Shown here: piece after piece, positions 18,194 through 26,169 of the stretch
Numbering within the stretch: position 1 is the first letter of the stretch
How the letters are laid out: every line of letters begins with the position of its first letter
NCBI GenBank assembly: GCA_009773645.1
Contig: WSYB01000016.1
Location: 1 to 64,000 of the forward strand
DNA length: 64,000 nt
Source of the DNA: Geobacteraceae bacterium
GTDB lineage: Bacteria > Desulfobacterota > Desulfuromonadia > Geobacterales > Geobacteraceae
Direction: 5' to 3'
Notes under the pieces: model-generated
Told to the model about the DNA's origin: nothing
Databases searched by the model: none
Seen by the model: only the letters and a program-made list of their open reading frames with translations
Translations under genes and position numbers: made by a program

Positions 18194-18273
18194 GGTTTTC
18201 GTAAGGGCGAACGGCGTTCGCCCTGTCCCTAACCTGTGCTATAATTCGCTGTTCTTTTGGCCATGATTACCAG

Positions 18274-18290
18274 GGCGCATGCCATGCGCC
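18274..18290. repeat. Short perfect inverted repeat
   Basis: GGCGCAT and ATGCGCC flank a 3-base loop in the leader region of the YihY-like gene. There is no T-run on either side, so an operator-like or RNA-hairpin role is as likely as termination. Confidence 0.45.
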
Positions 18291-18294
18291 ATTA

Positions 18295-18325
18295 CAAAAA
18301 AGGGGCGCACGACGGTGCACCCCTT
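18295..18325 (-). terminator. Rho-independent terminator of the DUF948-YtxH unit
   Basis: On the minus strand AAGGGG.GCAC pairs with GTGC.CCCCTT around a four-base loop (one mismatch), followed by TTTTTTG. It starts about 25 bases after the YtxH gene. Confidence 0.8.
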
Positions 18326-18349
18326 CTGTTTTCGTGAGCGATCAATCGC

Positions 18350-18664
18350 CTACATTTCCTTGTATTTCTCTTTTTCGCGATCCATGGCTTCTTTGCCGGC
18401 TTCTATGGCCGAGGTGATAATGGATTTTTTCTCCATGACCAGCTCCTTGCCGTCTTCAATGGTGGATTTGATCTTGTCCTGGGCCTCGCTGGCATATTCC
18501 TTGATTTTGTCCACCGCGTCATCAGTCAGGTCCTTTATCTTTGCCCGCAGCTCCGGCCCCGTTTTCGGCGCATAGAGAAGGGCCAGACCCGCACCGACCG
18601 CCGCACCCGCCAGGAATGACAGAAACACCGTCCCTGCGCTTACTCCTCTTTCGTCATCTGCCAT
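18350..18664 (-). CDS. YtxH-domain membrane protein
   Basis: A 104-residue protein starting MADDERGVSAG. One glycine-rich helix (FLSFLAGAAVGAGLALLYAPKTG) is followed by a long charged amphipathic helix (DKIKEYASEAQDKIKS...), the YtxH pattern. I start at 18664 because GGGGG lies eight bases upstream; the ATG at 18670 is too close to it. Its gene follows the DUF948 gene directly, a common pairing in which both proteins are thought to shape an envelope stress complex; this role is inferred. Confidence 0.8.
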   Translation of the reverse strand: MADDERGVSAGTVFLSFLAGAAVGAGLALLYAPKTGPELRAKIKDLTDDAVDKIKEYASEAQDKIKSTIEDGKELVMEKKSIITSAIEAGKEAMDREKEKYKEM

Positions 18665-18669
18665 AACCA

Positions 18670-19062
18670 TTACCCCCTTTTCTTTGATAATCTCTCGAGA
18701 ACAAATTTGCCGGCAACCTTTGCGCCGGTCATCCAGATGGAAGACTGGGCCAGAACGCCGGCCACGGCTCCCACAATGTTGTTTATGGTCCGCAGGTTCC
18801 GTCCCGTGTCACCCAGGGCCTCCATAAAGGAGTGGACCTCTTCCACTTTGTCGGCCGCCCCCCCGGCCAGTACCTTCAGGTCGGTCAGCGTTTCGTGCAG
18901 ATCACGCAACACCGGTTTCAGTTCCGTTTCCGTCTGGTCAATGAACTCCCTTAGCGCAGTCGCAGTCTTTTTGACCTCCGTGATGGCGGGTATCATGACT
19001 AAGGCCAGTACCACCAGGGTGATCGCCGCTACGGCAGCGGAAATGCCAACTATCATAACCAT
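18670..19062 (-). CDS. DUF948 family membrane protein
   Basis: 130 residues with a single N-terminal helix (about 3-27). A predicted coiled-coil follows (EVKKTATALREFIDQTETELKPVLRDLHETLTDLK, split by polar residues), and then a second, weaker hydrophobic segment near the C terminus. This matches DUF948, usually encoded beside YtxH. GGGAGCT precedes the start. Its stop overlaps the first possible YtxH ATG (TAATG). Confidence 0.8.
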   Translation of the reverse strand: MVMIVGISAAVAAITLVVLALVMIPAITEVKKTATALREFIDQTETELKPVLRDLHETLTDLKVLAGGAADKVEEVHSFMEALGDTGRNLRTINNIVGAVAGVLAQSSIWMTGAKVAGKFVLERLSKKRG

Positions 19063-19616
19063 CCGAGAGCTCCCTTCAAAGTTGCAAAGTAGGAAAAGTA
19101 TAAAATAAATTAAAAATATTGCAACTTAATGTTGTTCTGCTTCTTAAAAAGTTGTCAGGTTGCAGTCTGGCGGCCGGTCGTTGCCGGGAACTGCACGGAT
19201 GAGAATAGCATGGGTTGACGGCCCTTGCGCCTCAGGCCATCGCGATGCGACAGGCAATTTGCGGAATAATATGGATCCGAAACAGACAAAGCAGCATCGG
19301 GAAGCTCACTGCCGACGGGCGGTTCCCCGTTTGAAAGGTTGGGGCACCCTTCGCGGGTCAGGTACCTAATTTGAAAAAGGATTTGACATCATTAAATAAA
19401 TATATTAAACAAATACGCAAAATTAAAGACCATGTTCGGAATACCACCTGCCCCTTCTGTTTATTCATTCCCGAAGTTTTGCATGGACTCTTATTTTAAA
19501 TTAAGTCCTGTTTTTTCTTCCACGCACTTAATTAAATAACTCCTGGATTCCCCCCAAGTTGGATGAGTATATAAACTGGTTTTGGTAGCCCGGCTATAAT
19601 CCAAGGAGGATCAGTG
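19063..19616. other. 554-base gap without a convincing gene
   Basis: The left half (about 19150-19370) is GC-rich with several self-complementary stretches (for example around 19310-19360). It could encode a structured RNA, but I match it to no known class. The right half is AT-rich and holds a promoter-like site and the leader of the exported-protein operon. A 69-codon frame at 19160 lacks a ribosome site and looks accidental. Confidence 0.5.
19383..19411 (+). promoter_or_regulatory. Possible promoter of the five-gene exported-protein operon
   Basis: A perfect TTGACA (19383-19388) is followed by a very AT-rich spacer and several overlapping -10 candidates (TATATT, TTAAAC). It would give a leader of about 200 bases before the first gene. 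Confidence 0.45.
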
Positions 19617-20717
19617 ATGCTGCATTTTTGGTCGTGCCTTCCTAACCGTAGGTCCCCGGCGATGACTGTTTGTCCCAGGCCGTCAATTGCCCGGCTAATA
19701 CTGATGCTTTTTGCACGGTTCGCCAAAGATTTCCATCCTTTCCCCATTAGATGTCTTTTCCTGTTGTTGGCTTTCCTGCAGGTTCAACCCCTTTTCGCCG
19801 GCGAATTCGACTACCTGCACGAACATCCCGGCAAGATGTCCGCAACCGTAACCGGCTCGCACATCCAACTGAAAAAGGGGGAAGCTGCCCCCTACAAGCG
19901 CAATTTCGAGAGGCTACGCGACCTGCTGGCAAAACAGCCGGTATTCAAGGCGCCCCGGGGGGTGGACATTGTCGGCTACTTCCGGCCGAACGATTATCAG
20001 CCGAAAACAAATAAAGTACCGATCCCAGGATTTGGCTACCTGCGGTTCCATTTCTTCTTCAACGACCACAAGACCGGCAAGCCGGTCCATTTCTGCTGCC
20101 CCACCGATGAAATGTCCGTTTACATCAACGATCCGGAAAAGGGGCTCGAAGCCTGCACGGTGCCAGGTTCGCCGACCAGGGTGTTTTGTGCGCCGACACA
20201 GCTGGAGGAACTTGCCGGTTTTCCGGTCTACCGGTTCAACGGCATGGATGCCATCGTGCTGAGCCGGAGCAAGGTGCCGGTCTGGATCCCGCTGACCCGT
20301 GAGGAATATGTCAAGGCGTGGCTTGCCACCTGGCAGAAGCAGGCTGCTGACAGCCCGGCCATGGACACCATAACGCCGCAGATCCTGCGGAACCATCAGG
20401 CGGCGCTGGACGCCATGACGCCGGAAGAGCGGCGGATGCAGGCGCGCCAGCTGGACTGGGACCCGTTCCAGCCGACCCTGGCGCCGGTGGGGAGCAGCGA
20501 GGGCCGGGCGCTGATGAAAGTCAACCCGGCGTGGTTCGACCCCAAACTTCCCCGCTCTGCGTTTCAGCTGATCACCATCACCTTCAGCTATTCCGGCACC
20601 GTGAAAGATGACGCCCCGGGGCCGACCGAGTTCGGCGATATCGCCCCGTTCCGGGTCTGGCAGGCGTTGCGCGAGTCGGACTGGCAAACGATCAGAGGGG
20701 CGTTGACGGATAAGTAA
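19617..20717 (+). CDS. Exported protein of unknown function, operon gene 1
   Basis: 366 residues from the ATG at 19617, which has AAGGAGGA seven bases before it. A hydrophobic export segment (IRCLFLLLAFLQVQPLFAGEFD) sits unusually deep, near residues 45-65. Either the signal has a long n-region or the true start is internal. The mature part has four cysteines (HFCC, EAC, VFC) and an extended, proline-rich C terminus. No known domain seen. The next gene starts 31 bases downstream. Confidence is high that this is a gene; its function is unknown. Confidence 0.75.
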   Translation: MLHFWSCLPNRRSPAMTVCPRPSIARLILMLFARFAKDFHPFPIRCLFLLLAFLQVQPLFAGEFDYLHEHPGKMSATVTGSHIQLKKGEAAPYKRNFERLRDLLAKQPVFKAPRGVDIVGYFRPNDYQPKTNKVPIPGFGYLRFHFFFNDHKTGKPVHFCCPTDEMSVYINDPEKGLEACTVPGSPTRVFCAPTQLEELAGFPVYRFNGMDAIVLSRSKVPVWIPLTREEYVKAWLATWQKQAADSPAMDTITPQILRNHQAALDAMTPEERRMQARQLDWDPFQPTLAPVGSSEGRALMKVNPAWFDPKLPRSAFQLITITFSYSGTVKDDAPGPTEFGDIAPFRVWQALRESDWQTIRGALTDK

Positions 20718-20748
20718 CTTGAAAAAAACGTTCTACCGGAGGGTACCC

Positions 20749-21987
20749 ATGAAAAAAATTCTGGTGGTAACCGTCAGCCTCATCTGGGCAGCAACGAGCT
20801 ATGGCAGCGATCTGGGGGACGGGGCCGCAGGGCAAAGCTCCTGGGTAGGCAAGTCCCCGGACTATTTCCTCAGTATGCTCCCCGCTCCTCCCGGCAACGG
20901 TTGCCCGGGCAAGGATGACGAAATCAAGTCGTTTACTGAAAAATTCTTGCCAGCCCGGAAGGAACTGTCGGCTGAGATCGGCAAACGGCAACGGGCACTG
21001 AAAAAGTGGAATGAGCAGAACAGCAGGAAGATGATGGAGAACGCGGTGGACATGCCCGGTTTTGACGGGAAGAGCCAGGCCGAGATGAAGAAGATGTCCA
21101 AGGCCGAGCGGAAGAAGATGGCTGAAAAGATGATGCAGGACAAGTTCGGGGTTTCCATGGATGATCTGAAGGCCCAGAAAAAGGCAAACAAGGAAAAGAA
21201 GACCATGGCCAACGTGGACTTCGCCAAGACCATGGCCGGCGAGCTGCAGGCGAACGACCTGATGAAGTCGAAGGGGGAGCGGGAGGCCGACAAGCAGAAG
21301 ATTGCCGATGTCGGGAAGCTGGCGAAGGCGCAGAACGAACTGGCGCCGCAGCTTTATCGCGCCGCTACCGGCAAAGCGGTAACCAAACTCGAGGAACTGG
21401 ACAAGGATCAATTCGCGAAGAATATGCGGGAGATGATCTACAACGAACAGGACGCACTGGCGGCTATGCTGGGTCAGCCCTATAAACGCCCCAAGGATGT
21501 GGACTACAGCAAGATCATAGACGTGCTCAAAAGCCAGGGAAAGCTCGAGATTGGCTACGAGAGTGTGTCTGACAGCACAAATCTGGCGGAGGAGCTGGAC
21601 GCGCTGCCACAAACGACACCGCATGAAACCGCTGACAAGTCGTCCTGTCAGGAGAAGGAAGACCAATGCAGCAGGATTCACGTCGCGAAGATGAGCTACT
21701 GCAATTACATGGCCCCAAAACTGCAGAAGATCCTCACTGAGTGGCGGAGCACGCTGTTAACCTCCCAGAGCCGCTACCTGGAGCTCGACCGGATTGTCAG
21801 CGAACTGCAGCAGGCCCAGACCGGCATCGGGCTCCCCGATGCCATGCGCGGTCTCTCCGGCCTGGACGCAATCCAGAGGTATGCGGCTGTTCTGGGGTCT
21901 GCCTATGGGTACAATCCGGGTGAAGACCACTGTAAGGACCTCTTCTGCGGCGGCGAGCAGCCCGGGGCAGGGAGTCAGTCCAATTGA
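20749..21987 (+). CDS. Exported helical protein of unknown function, operon gene 2
   Basis: 412 residues. The start MKKILVVTVSLIWAATSYGS is a clear signal peptide preceded by CGGAGGG. The mature region is strongly helical and charged, with Lys/Met-rich coiled-coil-like stretches between about 60 and 190 (QAEMKKMSKAERKKMAEKMM). A C-terminal block carries six cysteines (SSCQEKEDQC, SYCNY, DHCKDLFC), suggesting periplasmic disulfides. Its TGA overlaps the next gene's TTG start. No family recognised. Confidence 0.75.
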   Translation: MKKILVVTVSLIWAATSYGSDLGDGAAGQSSWVGKSPDYFLSMLPAPPGNGCPGKDDEIKSFTEKFLPARKELSAEIGKRQRALKKWNEQNSRKMMENAVDMPGFDGKSQAEMKKMSKAERKKMAEKMMQDKFGVSMDDLKAQKKANKEKKTMANVDFAKTMAGELQANDLMKSKGEREADKQKIADVGKLAKAQNELAPQLYRAATGKAVTKLEELDKDQFAKNMREMIYNEQDALAAMLGQPYKRPKDVDYSKIIDVLKSQGKLEIGYESVSDSTNLAEELDALPQTTPHETADKSSCQEKEDQCSRIHVAKMSYCNYMAPKLQKILTEWRSTLLTSQSRYLELDRIVSELQQAQTGIGLPDAMRGLSGLDAIQRYAAVLGSAYGYNPGEDHCKDLFCGGEQPGAGSQSN

Positions 21988-22907
21988 CATGGACAGCTGC
22001 CCGCATAGGCCGGCTCCCCTGCATCGGAACGCTGCTCCTCATGGTCGCGCTCCTGCTCCCAGCGTTCGTCGCGGCAGCCGACCCGCCGCTTCCCACCGAC
22101 CCGATTGCCATCCGCAATAAGTTGCGGAAGCTGCGGAAAAAATCCGCTGACAACAACCCCACGGTGCGCGCCCGCATTGACGCCCTCATGAAGCAGTTGC
22201 AGAAACTGCAGGCACAGCGGGATGCCGCCGAATCCCAGGCCCGGGGCGAGGCACGGCCTGACGAGGAAGAAGACAAGGCTGTATCAACTCGTGAGAAGAT
22301 GTGGGAGAAGGTGGGGGATGCGGCTACCCAGGGGAAAGGAGCGAAACTCGACCTGGCGGAGCCGGTTCGCAAGAAAGTTGCACAGGAGTATGAGGAGGAT
22401 AGGGACAAGAGCATCAAAAACCCGGCGTTCTACCGGGAAGTCACCGTTCTGGTCATCGATCTTTCGCGTAAAGAGTCTCAGGCTCTGATCGAAGTGATGG
22501 ACAAGTTCACCGGCATCAAAACGCTGATTATAACCGGGGGAATGTACGGCGCGCCGGTTAATTTGCCGCATATTCTGGACAAAGCGAAGAAGATGCCCTT
22601 GACCGAGCTGTGCATTTTCAACTTCCGAGGATTCCTCACGGCTCTGCCTGAATCGATCGGTACCTTCTCCGGTCTGACCAGGCTTTCGGTGTTCAATAAC
22701 AACATCAAAAAACTCCCGTCATCCGTCGGCAAGATGCGGCAGTTGAAGATTCTCCATATCGATATGAACCCAATAGCCTCACTCCTGCCGACTGTTGAGG
22801 GATTGGTTTTGCTTGAGGAACTCGGAGTGGGAAAAACCGATATCAGCGCGGGGGAGCAGCAACAGCTAGCGAGGCTGCTGCCGAACTGCAGGATTGTGAC
22901 CCAATGA
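21984..22907 (+). CDS. Exported leucine-rich-repeat protein, operon gene 3
   Basis: 307 residues from a TTG at 21984 that overlaps the previous stop (TTGA). A signal peptide (LLLMVALLLPAFVAAADPP) is followed by a charged helical region. Residues about 170-300 then carry short leucine-rich repeats: LTELCIFNFRGFLTALPESI, GLTRLSVFNNNIKKLPSSV, QLKILHIDMNPI, LLEELGVGKTDI. LRR surfaces bind proteins or ligands, so an envelope binding or scaffold role is likely but unproved. It is coupled to its neighbours on both sides (TTGA, ATGA). Confidence 0.78.
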   Translation: MTWTAARIGRLPCIGTLLLMVALLLPAFVAAADPPLPTDPIAIRNKLRKLRKKSADNNPTVRARIDALMKQLQKLQAQRDAAESQARGEARPDEEEDKAVSTREKMWEKVGDAATQGKGAKLDLAEPVRKKVAQEYEEDRDKSIKNPAFYREVTVLVIDLSRKESQALIEVMDKFTGIKTLIITGGMYGAPVNLPHILDKAKKMPLTELCIFNFRGFLTALPESIGTFSGLTRLSVFNNNIKKLPSSVGKMRQLKILHIDMNPIASLLPTVEGLVLLEELGVGKTDISAGEQQQLARLLPNCRIVTQ

Positions 22908-24100
22908 AAAGACTACTCTGTCAATTGATCATGACGTTTGTCCTGGTGCCGAATGTTGGAGCCTATCAAAGCGACGCGGTATTTATTCAGGAATTGCCTA
23001 AAAGAAATAATTCCGAGGCAGTAACCCTGGGGTGGATGGCCTCCGGCTCTCTCTCGAAAAAGCTGGTCAAGAATTTCCCCTGTCTGCATATAACAACCAC
23101 CAGTGATAAGACCGCATTGGTTGAATTTATGAGGAAGCAGCAGTTGGTCGGTTCCGGTACGGACCAGGAACTGGCAGCCGCAATGGATACATTCGGGAAG
23201 AGTACCGATGCTAAATATCTGGTCAACCTGTCTACCTACTATGACCCGATGGTGGGGTATCGCCTTGATGCCTTGGCCTGGATGAGTGGCGAGAAAAGCG
23301 CGGAACCGTTTTTTTCTGACGGAGAGACCTCGCTTACCTATGAAGGCATTTTGAAGGGAGCGGAGAGTCTTGCTGAACAGTTGGTTGTTGCATTTGTGAA
23401 AAAATCATCCAAACAACGGCCAAATAATGAAGTATGCCCGTTCAAGGGGCGGGTCGATGTGATGGCAATTACCAGTCGCAAAGAACCAAAGGACCCTGTC
23501 GAGAACAAATTCATAAGCTACTGCAACGGTCAGGATGTGCCAGGGAAGACATTTGACAGCTTTACGGTTGAAGGGAAGCAATTCTGGAAACTGAATCGCC
23601 TCGGGAACCCGGATACTGAGGGGACCATGGAATACACATTGACGGAAACAACCCTGAAGGAAGAGGTTGACGGGTGCCATACCTGCAAATCGGGGCGCAA
23701 TGGTCATTGGGAGTACAAGGATGAATTGATAAAAAGGAGCGTTGCTGAAGGTTTGGATACCAGCACAGTTAAAGACGGGAAGTCTGACAACAAAGATGCG
23801 ACCATAAATCTTCATTTTTCGAATAACGGAACCTATTCCATAAATGTGAAGGCGGTTTCAAAGGAAGGGTATACCAAGACCACTCATACCAAAACCGCTG
23901 TGGGCACGTGCGATTTGATCAATGAAAAACCTAAATTTGATCCTGAAAAATTCACCATTGCCTTGGAGCAAAGATTCGAGGGGTTTGCGGGGACTCCGTT
24001 CGACAAGAAACTTACCGGGAAAAGGACAATTAAGCTGCCTAGGAAGGATAACGATGAAGAGTGGGAATTAACCATCGATTTCGATCTCGAACGGCCATAA
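22904..24100 (+). CDS. Exported protein of unknown function, operon gene 4
   Basis: 398 residues with a signal peptide (MKRLLCQLIMTFVLVPNVGA). The start overlaps the LRR gene stop as ATGA. An N-terminal part (about 25-165) has alternating strands and helices; its Q..LVGSGTDQELAAAMDTFGKSTDAKYLV stretch resembles periplasmic CsgG- or curli-like nucleotide-free folds only loosely. The C-terminal half is beta-rich, with a CHTC pair and polar repeats. Family not recognised. The base composition is slightly lower in GC than its neighbours. Confidence 0.72.
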   Translation: MKRLLCQLIMTFVLVPNVGAYQSDAVFIQELPKRNNSEAVTLGWMASGSLSKKLVKNFPCLHITTTSDKTALVEFMRKQQLVGSGTDQELAAAMDTFGKSTDAKYLVNLSTYYDPMVGYRLDALAWMSGEKSAEPFFSDGETSLTYEGILKGAESLAEQLVVAFVKKSSKQRPNNEVCPFKGRVDVMAITSRKEPKDPVENKFISYCNGQDVPGKTFDSFTVEGKQFWKLNRLGNPDTEGTMEYTLTETTLKEEVDGCHTCKSGRNGHWEYKDELIKRSVAEGLDTSTVKDGKSDNKDATINLHFSNNGTYSINVKAVSKEGYTKTTHTKTAVGTCDLINEKPKFDPEKFTIALEQRFEGFAGTPFDKKLTGKRTIKLPRKDNDEEWELTIDFDLERP

Positions 24101-24127
24101 AACCTATTTGTGTACAAGGAGGAAACT

Positions 24128-25438
24128 ATGAGGACAACACTGATTTTCGGGGGGATATTGCTGTTTACGGCAACAACCATCTGCCAGGCCGGCTGGCTGG
24201 AGAATACCCTGGATAATGCGGGCAAACGGCTCGGCAACCGGGCGGTGAACGATGCCGGCAACAGCGCCTATGACGCTGCTAAGGGAGGACTAAAAGGCAC
24301 TGCCAAGGGTGATAAGGACAAATCACCGAAACAATCTCCCGAATCCAGACAATCGGGGCAAAAGGAGTCAAACCCTCAAGAGGTCAAGGCTGACATAGCC
24401 TCACCACCAACCGGCAACCTTTCCATCGAAGAGGCGGAAACCGTATTGACCAAGTTCGACTTCATACCTGGAAACAAGATGATCTTCTTTGACGACTTCA
24501 GCGACACCGAGGTGGGGGAATTCCCGCGCAAATGGACCCTGGAGGGGCCAAAGGTCGGCAACAATAATACTGTGGATGTGGTTGAGTTCCAGGGTAAGCG
24601 TTTTCTCCGCTCTGTGCCGGGGGCAAAGAATCAGGCCCCGGCCACCCAGTATATCCGGCTGGATCAGAAGGGCGATTTCCCGGAGAAATTCACCATCGAG
24701 TTCGACGCGGTATTTTCGTCCATCAACAACTCCCCGGTGTACTTCGTTGGCTATAAAGTCCTGCTGGTCCCGGCCGACAAGAAGATCGACATCTTCAAGA
24801 AGAACAGCCCGAACGCCCTGCTCATCTCGGGACAGGACAACATGTCCGCCAATACCACGACAAAAGTGCAGCTGAACGACGGCAAGGTTCACCATGTGGC
24901 CATCAGCGTCAACGGTACCTTTGTCAAGGCCTATATCGACAACCAGCGGGTCATCAACGATCCGGACGGGATCAAGCGGCCGATCAAGCAGATCGGCCTG
25001 CAGATGCTTACCCCGAACAACTTCAAGTCGGACAAGCTGCTGTTCACCAACTTCCGCCTGGCTGACGGCGGGAAGGATATCAAGTCCGCCCTCGACACCG
25101 ACGGGAAGATCATCACCCATGGCATCCTCTTCGACACCGGCAAGGACAAGCTGAAGGCAGAGTCGCTACCGACACTGAAGATGATCCTCGGGCTTTTGAA
25201 CGACGATCCGGAGTTGAAGTTTTCCATCGAGGGGCACACCGACAATCAGGGGAACAAGGGGATCAATCAGCCGCTGTCGGAATACCGGGCCGCGGCGGTC
25301 AAGGGCTGGCTGGAGGGAAAAGGGATCGAATCAGCCCGGCTGAAAACGGCGGGATTTGGCGATTCCAAACCGATAGACAGCAACAAAACCCTGGAAGGGC
25401 GGGCCAACAACCGGCGGGTGGAGTTCGTCAAGTTCTGA
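24128..25438 (+). CDS. OmpA-domain envelope protein with jelly-roll-like middle, operon gene 5
   Basis: 436 residues. After the AAGGAGG site it starts MRTTLIFGGILLFTATTICQAG, a signal peptide. Then comes a low-complexity linker and a domain at about 110-310 (FFDDFSDTEVGEFPRKW.LEG ... GKVHHVAISVNGTFVKAYIDNQRV) that looks like a concanavalin/LamG-type sandwich. A C-terminal OmpA peptidoglycan-binding domain (about 320-436) shows ILFDTGKDKLK, IEGHTDNQG, LSEYRAAAVKGWL and NNRRVEF. It should tether the operon's products to the wall. Confidence is good for the domains, low for the role. Confidence 0.85.
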   Translation: MRTTLIFGGILLFTATTICQAGWLENTLDNAGKRLGNRAVNDAGNSAYDAAKGGLKGTAKGDKDKSPKQSPESRQSGQKESNPQEVKADIASPPTGNLSIEEAETVLTKFDFIPGNKMIFFDDFSDTEVGEFPRKWTLEGPKVGNNNTVDVVEFQGKRFLRSVPGAKNQAPATQYIRLDQKGDFPEKFTIEFDAVFSSINNSPVYFVGYKVLLVPADKKIDIFKKNSPNALLISGQDNMSANTTTKVQLNDGKVHHVAISVNGTFVKAYIDNQRVINDPDGIKRPIKQIGLQMLTPNNFKSDKLLFTNFRLADGGKDIKSALDTDGKIITHGILFDTGKDKLKAESLPTLKMILGLLNDDPELKFSIEGHTDNQGNKGINQPLSEYRAAAVKGWLEGKGIESARLKTAGFGDSKPIDSNKTLEGRANNRRVEFVKF

Positions 25439-25468
25439 TCAGGGGGTACTGTTCTCCAATAACATAAA

Positions 25469-25500
25469 AAGAGCCGCTCCCTGCGTGGGGAGCGGCTCTT
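25469..25500 (-). terminator. Strong hairpin terminator, facing convergent genes
   Basis: AAGAGCCGCTCCC pairs perfectly with GGGAGCGGCTCTT. On the minus strand it is followed by TTTTTAT, so it terminates the Lys-rich gene at 25528. The exported-protein operon ends 30 bases to the left and may use it too. Confidence 0.85.
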
Positions 25501-25527
25501 GCTGACAGTTACGTTGGTGTTTGTCGG

Positions 25528-25794
25528 TTACTTCTTTTCGTCGGCTTTCTTTTGCTCCTCTTTCTTCTCTATCTTTTTCCCCTTCTTCGCATCTTTGGAT
25601 GGTTCTTTTTTTTCCTCTTTCTGTTCCGCCGGTTCCGTTGTCGTGCTGTCATCGGCTTTTACGTGCGGGGCCTTGGGGGCGTTGCTCGACTTCTTGGGCG
25701 GGGCCTTGGGCACCTTCGGCTCAGCCGCCAGGGCGACACCTGCAAACGCTACCACCACAAACAACGAACAGAGCACGGCATACAATCTTTTCAT
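25528..25794 (-). CDS. Small exported lysine-rich protein
   Basis: 88 residues. A clear signal peptide (MKRLYAVLCSLFVVVAFAGVALA) is followed by a low-complexity tail made almost only of Lys, Glu, Pro, Ala and Ser. AAGGAGGGAG precedes the start. It is probably a disordered periplasmic or surface peptide. No family recognised. It is convergent with the exported-protein operon and ends at the shared terminator. Confidence 0.65.
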   Translation of the reverse strand: MKRLYAVLCSLFVVVAFAGVALAAEPKVPKAPPKKSSNAPKAPHVKADDSTTTEPAEQKEEKKEPSKDAKKGKKIEKKEEQKKADEKK

Positions 25795-26169
25795 AAATCT
25801 CCCTCCTTAAACATGAAATAATACTGCAAATTATCGCATTCTAAGACTAGCTACTCCCTAAGTCAAGACAACAAAACACAATATGTTAAGTATCTCAATG
25901 ATTAAAGAGGGTGCCCTCCAAATTTCAAAGGGGCGAGACTGCTTTCCCCAGGATTATAGTTTCTTCCTTATTTTCTTTGCCGGTTTTTTCCCATCCTGTT
26001 TCAGGTGCATCATCATCTTCATTTTCTGAAACTGTTCGTACAGAGGGCGCCGCAAGGGGCGTCCGGAGAAGGGTTTTGAGGATTGATAACCTTCCTCATC
26101 ATGATCTGACGCAAAAAAACCCGCAAATGGCGGGCTTTTTTGTCTCTTGCTGATACGAACGGGCTCCTC
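25795..26169. other. 375-base gap, no convincing gene
   Basis: AT-rich left part that probably holds the promoter of the Lys-rich gene. Short minus-strand frames near 26019-26100 have no ribosome site; a basic peptide end (KKPAKKIRKKL) can be read there but lacks a start. The bidirectional terminator of cysN lies at 26113-26141. Confidence 0.45.
26113..26141 (-). terminator. Bidirectional terminator after cysN
   Basis: CCCGC and GCGGG around a five-base loop, flanked by A-run and T-run on both strands, with one mismatch between them. It lies 28 bases beyond the cysN stop on the minus strand. Confidence 0.8.

Noticed and set aside
19160-19369. 69-codon frame in the gap before the exported-protein operon
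   Set aside because: No ribosome site, odd composition, no recognisable motif.
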